NCBI GenBank assembly: GCA_024398955.1
Contig: JAKSIG010000010.1
Location: forward strand, 1 to 64,000
Length of the DNA stretch: 64,000 bases
Direction: 5' to 3'
DNA from: Fibrobacter sp.
GTDB taxonomy: Bacteria > Fibrobacterota > Fibrobacteria > Fibrobacterales > Fibrobacteraceae
Shown here: positions 17,447 to 23,673 of the stretch, one piece after another
Position numbering within the stretch: position 1 is the first letter of the stretch
Layout: each line of letters begins with the position of its first letter
The notes under the pieces: generated by a model
Seen by the model: only the letters and a program-made list of their open reading frames with translations
Told to the model about the DNA's origin: nothing
Database searches by the model: none
Translations under genes and position numbers: made by a program

Positions 17447-19300
17447 CTAATCTCCCTTAATTATATCTAGAAAACTCTGGCCATACCGTTGTAGCTTTTG
17501 CACGCCGATTCCAGGAATGTTTGCCATGTCTTTAAGACTCGAAGGGCGTTCTTGAACCATTCCCAGAAGCACTTTGTCGCTGAAAATGACGTAGGGGGGA
17601 ACGTTGGCCGCATCTGCTAGATTGCGACGGTGAATGCGCAGGGCTTCAAATAGCGTGGCGTCGCTCCCTTCAAGGTTGTCTTTGGAGCTAAGACGTACAG
17701 AAACTTTTGGTGTCGCTGTGGATGCCTTGCGGGAGGATGTAACGGCTTGCTCAGTAATAAGGGCTAGCTGGATTTCCTTTTCGCCAAATAGGACTTGCTT
17801 TCCAAATTCTGTAATGCGAAGGGTTTTCTTGTCTGTGTAGCTCATGGTCAGACAGCCAAGATGGATCATTTGCTGGATGTATGCCTGCCATTTATCGGCA
17901 GGAGTTGCAGCGCCAACGCCAAAAGTTTTGATTTTGTCATAACCCTTGGCGAGAATTTCTGCCCGCTGGGAACCTCGGAGAATATCAATAATCATATTGG
18001 CGTTTTCTTGCTCCTTGGTTCGGACTATGGCACTGAGCGCCTTCTGTGCAAGGATTGTTCCGTTGAAACGTCGGGGAGGATGGTTGCAGATGTCGCAGTT
18101 GCCGCAGTCCTTTTCCATAACTTCGCCAAAGTATCCCAGAAGGATGCGTCTGCGGCAAACCAGGCTTGTGGCGTAATGCTGGATTCTGGCAAGTTTTTCT
18201 AGCTGAAGGTGGCGTTGCTGAGGGTCTTTGCTATCTTGTGCGAACTTTGCCAGTTGAACGATGTCGCTGTCGGAGTAGAATAGTAGAGTGTCTGCCGGAA
18301 GTCCATCGCGACCTGCACGTCCGATTTCCTGGTAGAATCCTTCCATATTCTTTGGGGTGTTGTAGTGGATGACAAAACGGATGTTGGATTTGTCGATTCC
18401 CATTCCGAAGGCAATTGTTGCACAGATGACCTTGGTTCGGTCGTAGATGAAGTCTTCCTGGATTTTTGCACGGGCTTCGGATGTCATGCCTGCATGGTAA
18501 GCTGTTGCCTTGATTCCACGCTTGCTTAAATCCTCGGCCACTTTTTCGGTTGAATTTCTGGACAGGCAGTATATAATTCCGCTTTCTCCGCTACGGTCTT
18601 GTATAAATTCTGCAATTTCGTCTAGCTTACTTTGTTTTTTGTAATTGAGACGAACATCTAGAGAAAGATTCTTGCGGTCAAAGCTATCTAGTACTAGATT
18701 TTCTTCGGGGATTCTCAGCTGCTGCAAAATATCTTCACGAGTGATGGCGTCGGCAGTGGCTGTCAAAGCTAGAATTGGAACATGTGGGAAGGTTTCTCGC
18801 AACTTAAAGAGCTGTGTGTACTCTGGCCTAAAATCGTGCCCCCATTGTGAAATGCAGTGGGCTTCGTCAATGGCAAAAAGTGATACATTTCCGCGAGAAA
18901 GCAAATTTTCTATTTCAAAAACTAATCTTTCTGGTGAAATGTAGAGTAATTTCAAGTCTCCTCGGCAGAATGCTTTGCGGATTTCGGTTGCCTCATCTGA
19001 AGGAAGTCCGCTGTTCAGTGCCGCTGCTGCAATTCCGTTTTCGCGTAGGCCATCAACTTGGTCCTTCATGAGGGCGATAAGTGGGGAAACGACTACGGTG
19101 CATCCCTCAAAAACTAGAGCAGGAATCTGATAGCAAATGGACTTGCCACCGCCAGTGGGCATTAGGGCAAGAGAGTCCTTGTGTTCTAGGACTTGTCGGA
19201 TTACTTCAGCCTGTTTGGGTCTAAAGCTGTCGTAGCCAAAGACTTCTTTTAGTTTTCGTTTTGCCTCGTCAAAAAGGGAGGATGGAGTTAGTTTGCTCAT
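17447..19300 (-). CDS. recQ: ATP-dependent DNA helicase RecQ
   Basis: 617 residues with the full RecQ layout. Walker A is TGGGKS (residues 49-54), the DEAH box reads DEAHCISQWGHDFRPEY, and motif VI is QEIGRAGRDG. These are followed by the zinc-binding cysteine set (CRRRILLGYFGE..CGNCDIC), a winged-helix RQC domain, and a C-terminal HRDC domain (DMANIPGIGVQKLQRYGQ). RecQ is a 3'-5' helicase in recombination and replication-fork repair. It starts at ATG 19300, 5 nt from a TATATTTA box, and is divergent from the nucleotidyltransferase gene. Confidence 0.97.
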   Translation of the reverse strand: MSKLTPSSLFDEAKRKLKEVFGYDSFRPKQAEVIRQVLEHKDSLALMPTGGGKSICYQIPALVFEGCTVVVSPLIALMKDQVDGLRENGIAAAALNSGLPSDEATEIRKAFCRGDLKLLYISPERLVFEIENLLSRGNVSLFAIDEAHCISQWGHDFRPEYTQLFKLRETFPHVPILALTATADAITREDILQQLRIPEENLVLDSFDRKNLSLDVRLNYKKQSKLDEIAEFIQDRSGESGIIYCLSRNSTEKVAEDLSKRGIKATAYHAGMTSEARAKIQEDFIYDRTKVICATIAFGMGIDKSNIRFVIHYNTPKNMEGFYQEIGRAGRDGLPADTLLFYSDSDIVQLAKFAQDSKDPQQRHLQLEKLARIQHYATSLVCRRRILLGYFGEVMEKDCGNCDICNHPPRRFNGTILAQKALSAIVRTKEQENANMIIDILRGSQRAEILAKGYDKIKTFGVGAATPADKWQAYIQQMIHLGCLTMSYTDKKTLRITEFGKQVLFGEKEIQLALITEQAVTSSRKASTATPKVSVRLSSKDNLEGSDATLFEALRIHRRNLADAANVPPYVIFSDKVLLGMVQERPSSLKDMANIPGIGVQKLQRYGQSFLDIIKGD

Positions 19301-19305
19301 GGTAA

Positions 19306-19313
19306 TAAATATA
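19306..19313 (-). promoter_or_regulatory. TATATTTA promoter box of recQ
   Basis: On the minus strand TATATTTA ends 5 nt before the recQ ATG. Confidence 0.5.
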
Positions 19314-19432
19314 ATAAAAATAGTGAACAGTTGTTCACTTTACTTTGGCAGCTTGAAAATTTTTTGACAGATATCCTGTTTTTCTAGGGCGGCCTTGAAA
19401 CTTTTAATAAGAGGTTTCCGTTATTGGTTTTC

Positions 19433-19440
19433 TATCTTTA
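19433..19440 (+). promoter_or_regulatory. TATCTTTA promoter box of the nucleotidyltransferase gene
   Basis: TATCTTTA ends 6 nt before the ATG at 19447. No Shine-Dalgarno. Confidence 0.5.
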
Positions 19441-19446
19441 TGATTG

Positions 19447-20343
19447 ATGGAAAGATTGAACGTTTTAATTCTGGCTGCAGGTCTTGGCACTCGTTTGCGT
19501 CCGTTGACTAGTGATATTCCTAAGCCTCTTGTTCCCGTAGTGGACAAGAGTATTTTGGAGCAGCAGGCCATAAAGGCTCGTGCCATTGTTGGCTGCGAGG
19601 GAAACTGGATTCGCCTTCATGCCAATGCCCACTATTTGGCAGATCAGGTTGTGGCCGAAGGAAACCGCCTTGGCTTTGAAAAGGTCTGGGTGGAACCGGA
19701 AATTTTGGGAACTGCAGGCCCGTTGAAGCGGATTTGGCAAGAGGGGTACCGCGGCGGTCTCTTGATTATGAATGGCGACGCCTATTGCAGTTTTGACTTG
19801 AAGAAGTTTGTGGAAAATGCGAAACGTGCATTTGCTGCGGGCGCACAGAATGGTTCTGCCGCCGATTCTCCGGATAGCACTGCGCCGGGAGTAGCCTTGC
19901 TGGCTGTAGATTTCCCGAAGGTGAATACTTTCCGTGTTGATGGGGAAGGTCGCCTGGTTGGTGTGTCTGGCCGCTTTGGAAGCAATTGTGGCACGCCGGC
20001 GACTTTCTCTGGTGTTTCCTATTACAGTGATGAGGCTCTGGCCCGCATTGCCGATGGTGAATTTGATATCCGTGAATTCTGGAAGAGCGAAATTGCCGCA
20101 GGCCGCCCGCCTTTTGTGGACATGAGCCAGATGGACGCCACCTGGATTGACATGGGTTCTCCCGAGGGCTTGTGGAATGCGACCGCCGCCCGCCTGGCTG
20201 AACTGGGCGTTGATTCCTGGCAGGATGATCGTTTGGCTGTAAGCTACAAGAATCGTTCCATCGTGTTCGCAGGCGCAGACCTTGTCGAAGGCGAAGTGGT
20301 TAAAAACGAAATCCGCGGAAAAGATTTTAGCTGGAAGATTTGA
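19447..20343 (+). CDS. Sugar-1-phosphate nucleotidyltransferase
   Basis: 298 residues of the NTP_transferase (GT-A-like) family. The nucleotide-binding motif is LAAGLGTRLRPLTSDIPKP near residue 9, and the metal-binding site is MNGDAY. Such enzymes make NDP-sugars from sugar-1-phosphate and NTP; the sequence resembles mannose-1-phosphate guanylyltransferase and MurNAc-1-phosphate uridylyltransferase (MurU) relatives, but the sugar cannot be decided from sequence. There is no C-terminal left-handed helix. ATG 19447 is preferred to TTG 19444 because of the promoter-box spacing. It is followed by a repeat element, then trmJ. Confidence 0.8.
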   Translation: MERLNVLILAAGLGTRLRPLTSDIPKPLVPVVDKSILEQQAIKARAIVGCEGNWIRLHANAHYLADQVVAEGNRLGFEKVWVEPEILGTAGPLKRIWQEGYRGGLLIMNGDAYCSFDLKKFVENAKRAFAAGAQNGSAADSPDSTAPGVALLAVDFPKVNTFRVDGEGRLVGVSGRFGSNCGTPATFSGVSYYSDEALARIADGEFDIREFWKSEIAAGRPPFVDMSQMDATWIDMGSPEGLWNATAARLAELGVDSWQDDRLAVSYKNRSIVFAGADLVEGEVVKNEIRGKDFSWKI

Positions 20344-20350
20344 CCCCTGT

Positions 20351-20416
20351 GTCATTCTGAGCGAACACATTGTGTCATCTTGAGGAGCGACCCCTCAGCG
20401 TCATCCTGATGAGCGA
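20351..20416 (+). repeat. Three degenerate GTCATYYTGA..GAGCGA repeats
   Basis: GTCATTCTGAGCGA (20351), GTCATCTTGAGGAGCGA (20374) and GTCATCCTGATGAGCGA (20400) fill the gap between the nucleotidyltransferase and trmJ. The third copy continues as AGCGACGAAGGATCTAG, the wording of a short repeat common in intergenic DNA of many bacteria. Confidence 0.65.
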
Positions 20417-20457
20417 AGCGACGAAGGATCTAGAACGTTTAGATTTAAAGGAAGAAA

Positions 20458-21297
20458 ATGCGCAAGTTTAGAGTTGTCTTAGTTGAACCGGAACATCCTC
20501 ACAACGTTGGTTTCGTAGCCCGCGCCATGCATTGCTACGCCTTGGATGAACTGTACATCGTGTACCCCAAGCGCAACAAGGTCATTGAAAATTCCTACCA
20601 CACCGCAGCCAATAGCCACGACATTCTGGACAAGGCTACCATCGTCCATTCCTTCCAGGAAGCCATTGGCGATTGCTCTTGCGCAGTAGCCTTCAGCCGT
20701 CGCATTTTCGGCAGTGCCATCAAGCATTGCATGGTGCCGGACTTGTCTGACATGTTGCCTGATGATGGAACCATCGCCTTGGTGTATGGTCGCGAATCCT
20801 GCGGCCTCGCTCTTGAAGAAGTGAACGCCTGCACCTATCAGTGCGAAATTCCTGTACCGGGCCTCATGAGCTTGAACTTGGGTCAGGCAGTTTCTGTTTC
20901 GCTGTACGAACTTTGCCGTTCGGGAGCGCTTGCCAACGGCGAGGGCCGTGCCAAGCGCGGCTCCAAGGGAGCCTGCGAAACCCAGCCCGCCACCATCGAC
21001 CAGATCAACGGTTTCAAGAAGTTCCTGGACCGTTATTTGACGGGACAGTATCATGACCAGGCCTGGCGCGACAACTTCCTGAATACCTTGCTCCAGCGCC
21101 TGCACCCCACCCGCAACGAACTTTCCGCCTTGTTCGGCTTGCTCCGTAATGTGGCTGGTAAGCCCGCTCGCTTGGAACAGGCCGAAGATCGCGCCAAGGC
21201 TGCTGCTAACGCTGCAAAGGCCACTGCCGAAGCCGCAGAAACTAAGGCTGCTGCCGCTAAAGCCACTGCCGAAGTCGCAGAAACTGAAAAAAAATAG
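20458..21297 (+). CDS. trmJ: SpoU-family tRNA 2'-O-methyltransferase TrmJ with Ala-rich tail
   Basis: 279 residues of the SPOUT class. The first motif is VEPEHPHNVGFVARAM (residues 9-24), then LVYGRESCGL, then MSLNLGQAVSVSLYEL, the knot region that binds S-adenosylmethionine. TrmJ methylates the ribose of nucleotide 32 in tRNA anticodon loops. The C-terminus after residue 240 is an alanine-rich helical tail built from a 42-bp duplication (21213-21242 matches 21255-21284), which is not part of the usual fold. ATG 20458 follows AAAGGAAGAA, a good ribosome binding site. Confidence 0.85.
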   Translation: MRKFRVVLVEPEHPHNVGFVARAMHCYALDELYIVYPKRNKVIENSYHTAANSHDILDKATIVHSFQEAIGDCSCAVAFSRRIFGSAIKHCMVPDLSDMLPDDGTIALVYGRESCGLALEEVNACTYQCEIPVPGLMSLNLGQAVSVSLYELCRSGALANGEGRAKRGSKGACETQPATIDQINGFKKFLDRYLTGQYHDQAWRDNFLNTLLQRLHPTRNELSALFGLLRNVAGKPARLEQAEDRAKAAANAAKATAEAAETKAAAAKATAEVAETEKK

Positions 21298-21312
21298 CGA
21301 AAATTTGAAAAA

Positions 21313-21533
21313 ATGGACTCCAAATAGTGGATTACTGTCATTATGGAGTCCATGATTTTGAGTAAAGTAACTTATTTTCGGCGAAACCCCAAATTTATTG
21401 GGTTCCATAATTGTTGTTTTAATCAATTTGGAGTCCGTTGATTGTTGTTCTAGCTAAAAAATTAGATTGTTGATTTAGAACAAATGAATTTTATGGACTC
21501 CAACAAGACGATTTTGTGCAGAATGGAGTCCCG
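21313..21533 (+). repeat. Three 41-bp inverted-repeat elements upstream of dut
   Basis: Each element is ATGGACTCCA, 20 nt of spacer, then the reverse complement. Copy 1 is 21313-21353 (+), perfect over 10 bp. Copy 2 is 21398-21438 (minus strand: ACGGACTCCA-N20-ATGGAACCCAA). Copy 3 is 21493-21533 (+, second arm ATGGAGTCCCG). Arm-to-arm distance is 30 bp in all three and spacers differ, although copies 1 and 3 share aNNagNNgatt. TTGTTG-rich segments lie between copies (21410, 21441, 21466, and inverted at 21536). They could be operator sites, RNA hairpins or a mobile repeat; the sequence does not decide. Confidence 0.7.
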
Positions 21534-21568
21534 AAAACAACAATTTGCCTTACAGGAGTGTTGTATTA

Positions 21569-21997
21569 ATGAAAATCACCATCCAATATCTTGACGACAC
21601 CATCCCGCGCCTTACGTATGTGGGCGGAAAGTCCGACTGGATTGACTTGAGTGCGGCAGAAACCGTGACCCTCAAGAAGGGCGAGTTCAGGCTGATTCAC
21701 CTGGGTGTTGCCATGAAGTTGCCCGAGGGTTACGAGGCGCACCTTGCTCCCCGCAGTTCCACCTTCAAGAACTTTAAGATCCTGCAGACCAATTCCGTAG
21801 GCGTGGTAGATTCCAGCTACTGCGGCAAGGGCGACTGGTGGAAAATGCCGGTCTATGCCACCGAAGACGTGACCATCGAAAAAGGCTCCCGCATCGCTCA
21901 GTTCCGCATCATGGAAATCCAGCCTACTCTGGAATTTGAAGAAGGCGAATTGGCCGACAAGGACCGCGGCGGCTTCGGCAGCACCGGCGTTAAGTAA
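21569..21997 (+). CDS. dut: dUTP diphosphatase
   Basis: 142 residues. It hydrolyses dUTP to dUMP and pyrophosphate, keeping uracil out of DNA. Conserved motifs are in order: motif II PRSST, motif III GVVDSSYCGKGDWW, motif IV KGSRIAQF, and the C-terminal glycine-rich motif V RGGFGSTG that closes over the site. Motif I is divergent (GGKSDWIDLSA in place of AGxDL), as in some phage and clostridial trimeric enzymes. The ATG at 21569 is chosen because AGGAG lies 10 nt upstream; a TTG at 21545 would precede that site. The promoter region holds the 41-bp inverted elements. Confidence 0.9.
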   Translation: MKITIQYLDDTIPRLTYVGGKSDWIDLSAAETVTLKKGEFRLIHLGVAMKLPEGYEAHLAPRSSTFKNFKILQTNSVGVVDSSYCGKGDWWKMPVYATEDVTIEKGSRIAQFRIMEIQPTLEFEEGELADKDRGGFGSTGVK

Positions 21998-22011
21998 TCT
22001 TGATGCGACGC

Positions 22012-22089
22012 TTGTTAACCAAATCGTTAACTAATGCGCTCGTTTTTGATTGAATTTCTCCATGATTGGTTAACGAAATCGTTAACAAG
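22012..22089 (+). promoter_or_regulatory. Paired GTTAAC palindromes after dut
   Basis: GTTAACCAAATCGTTAAC (22014-22031) and GTTAACGAAATCGTTAAC (22069-22086) are 17/18 identical and start 55 bp apart. In each pair two HpaI-type palindromes sit 12 bp apart. The outer flanks CTTGTTAAC and GTTAACAAG are mutually inverted, so the whole 78-bp block is also a large inverted repeat. This looks like a cooperative operator. The regulator is unknown. Confidence 0.45.
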
Positions 22090-22141
22090 TGCCAAAATTC
22101 ATTTTTTGCGAAAGATGCCTAGAAAACTGTAGATTTTACGG

Positions 22142-22230
22142 TTTACAAAAATTGTAAAATAAAAAGTGTAAAAATGACACTTTTTACATTAATTGTAAAG
22201 AAAATGGTAGAATTCTACAATTTCTGTACA
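22142..22230 (+). promoter_or_regulatory. TTTACA-N5-TGTAAA operator-like palindromes upstream of ddh
   Basis: Two 17-bp palindromes, TTTACAAAAATTGTAAA (22142-22158) and TTTACATTAATTGTAAA (22183-22199), lie 41 bp apart. They flank a hairpin AAAAAGTGT-N7-ACACTTTTT (22161-22185) that could terminate dut transcription. A perfect GTAGAATTCTAC (22207-22218) and TGTACA (22225-22230) follow. Together with the GTTAAC block this accounts for most of the 335-bp gap between dut and ddh. The stretch 22231-22332 is AT-rich and shows nothing further except AAGGACC just before ddh. Confidence 0.45.
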
Positions 22231-22332
22231 AAATTTGGCAAAAAACTTGTAGTTTTGTTTTTCACTCTTTGTTATTTTTCCCACTGGAAAATTTAAAATA
22301 AACTCTCAAAAGCCCCTATAAGGACCTTTATT

Positions 22333-23316
22333 ATGGCAAAAATCGCTATTCTCGGTTATGGTAACTTGGGCCGCGGCATTGAATGCGCAGTCAAGAAGAC
22401 CAAGGACATGGAACTTGTTGCTGTGTTCACTCGTCGTGATCCGGCTACTGTCAAGATTCAGACCCCGAACATTCCCGTTCTCAACGTTTCTGAAATCGAA
22501 AAGTGGGCCGACAAGATCGACATGCTGGTGATCTGCGGCGGTAGCGCTACCGATCTTCCCAAGATGACTCCGGAAATGGCTGCAAAGTTCAACGTGATCG
22601 ATACTTTCGACACTCACGCCAACATTCCTACCCACTTCGCAAACGTTGATGCTGCCGCCAAGGCTGCTGGCAAGATCGCCATGATCTCCGTGGGTTGGGA
22701 TCCGGGTATGTTCTCCCTGAACCGCGTCTATGCAAACGCAATCCTCCCTGATGGCAAGGACTACACCTTCTGGGGCAAGGGCGTTTCTCAGGGTCACTCC
22801 GACGCTGTCCGCCGCATCAAGGGCGTGAAGAATGCCAAGCAGTACACCTGCCCGGTTCCGGAAGCTCTTGAAGCTGTCCGTAGCGGTTCCATGCCTGAAC
22901 TGACCACCCGTCAGAAGCACACCCGCCTTTGCTATGTGGTTCTTGAAGAAGGCGCAGATGCAGCCTACGTCGAAAACGAAATCAAGACCATGAAGAACTA
23001 CTTCGATGAATACGACACCACCGTAAACTTCATCAGCGAAGAAGAATTCAATGCAAACCACAGCGGTCTCGCTCACGGTGGTTTCGTGATCCGTACCGGC
23101 AAGACCGGCATGAACAACGAACACACCCACGTGATCGAATACAGCCTGAAGCTGGACTCCAATCCGGAATTCACTACTGCAGCAGTGATCGCATTTGCCC
23201 GCGCAGCTCTCCGCATGAAGGCTGAAGGCAAGACCGGTTGCTTCACCGTTCTCGATGTTCCTCCTGCATACTTGAGCGAACAGAGCGGCGAAGAACTCCG
23301 CGCTCATCTTTTGTAG
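22333..23316 (+). CDS. ddh: meso-Diaminopimelate D-dehydrogenase
   Basis: 327 residues, the usual length. It makes meso-diaminopimelate in one NADPH-dependent step from tetrahydrodipicolinate and ammonia (EC 1.4.1.16), for lysine and peptidoglycan synthesis. The NADPH motif is GYGNLGRG (residues 8-15). Further family signatures are VFTRRDP, DTFDTHANIPTHF, SVGWDPGMFSLNRVYANA, the substrate-loop GKGVSQGHSDAVRRIKGV, and the conserved NEHTHVIEYSLKLDSNPEFT near the C-terminus. ATG 22333 follows AAGGACC. Monocistronic, with a strong terminator. The palindrome-rich leader suggests regulation. Confidence 0.97.
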   Translation: MAKIAILGYGNLGRGIECAVKKTKDMELVAVFTRRDPATVKIQTPNIPVLNVSEIEKWADKIDMLVICGGSATDLPKMTPEMAAKFNVIDTFDTHANIPTHFANVDAAAKAAGKIAMISVGWDPGMFSLNRVYANAILPDGKDYTFWGKGVSQGHSDAVRRIKGVKNAKQYTCPVPEALEAVRSGSMPELTTRQKHTRLCYVVLEEGADAAYVENEIKTMKNYFDEYDTTVNFISEEEFNANHSGLAHGGFVIRTGKTGMNNEHTHVIEYSLKLDSNPEFTTAAVIAFARAALRMKAEGKTGCFTVLDVPPAYLSEQSGEELRAHLL

Positions 23317-23368
23317 ACCGCACGGGCCGTTCGTCAGCCGCATAACCTGCGTTCACCCTCGCTCTCTC

Positions 23369-23400
23369 AAAAAGGACTGGTTAAATGCCAGTCCTTTTTT
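23369..23400 (+). terminator. Rho-independent terminator of ddh
   Basis: AAAAAGGACTGG-ttaaatg-CCAGTCCTTTTTT, a perfect 12-bp stem. Confidence 0.9.
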
Positions 23401-23526
23401 GCTCACGTAGACCGCACGGCTCTAAACTAAAAGTGGGTGATGAACCTACGACTGAGCCTCGCTACCACCTAAAGGTGGCCATGTCCACATAAGCGCTGAA
23501 GCGCTAAGTGGTCAAAGTTCGCAATC
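23401..23526 (+). other. Hairpin-rich intergenic segment, possible small RNA
   Basis: Between two terminators lie CCACC-taaa-GGTGG (23465-23478) and CCAC-ata-AGCGCT-ga-AGCGCT-aa-GTGG (23485-23511), a second hairpin with coaxial arms. GTAGACCGCACGG at about 23407 repeats the same 13-mer at the ddh stop (about 23314). TTTTTGCTCAC occurs at its left edge and again after the next terminator. No open frame of note is present. A short transcript ending at the 23527 terminator is possible. Confidence 0.35.
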
Positions 23527-23553
23527 GCGACCGATTAATGTCGGTCGCTTTTT
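23527..23553 (+). terminator. Second terminator-like hairpin
   Basis: GCGACCGA-ttaatg-TCGGTCGC followed by TTTTT, 8-bp perfect stem. No gene ends just upstream of it, so it may end an unannotated transcript. The stretch from here to 23610 shows nothing else. Confidence 0.7.
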
Positions 23554-23610
23554 GCTCACAGGCTGTAGTTCGAAAAACGCCTTCGGGTCTGAAAAACTTT
23601 TTGAACCCTC

Positions 23611-23650
23611 AAAAAAATACTCCTCGTCTTCTACGAGGAGTATTTTTTTT
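23611..23650. terminator. Terminator of the collagen-like gene (bidirectional)
   Basis: AAAAAATACTCCTCGT-cttct-ACGAGGAGTATTTTTT, a perfect long stem, 24 nt beyond the minus-strand stop codon. Confidence 0.9.
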
Positions 23651-23673
23651 GCTTATTTAAAAAGGCGTGTTAT

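Noticed and set aside
21313-21533. CRISPR or attC interpretation of the inverted elements
   Set aside because: The elements alternate in strand, their arms are only 10 bp, and there are no cas or integrase genes in the window.
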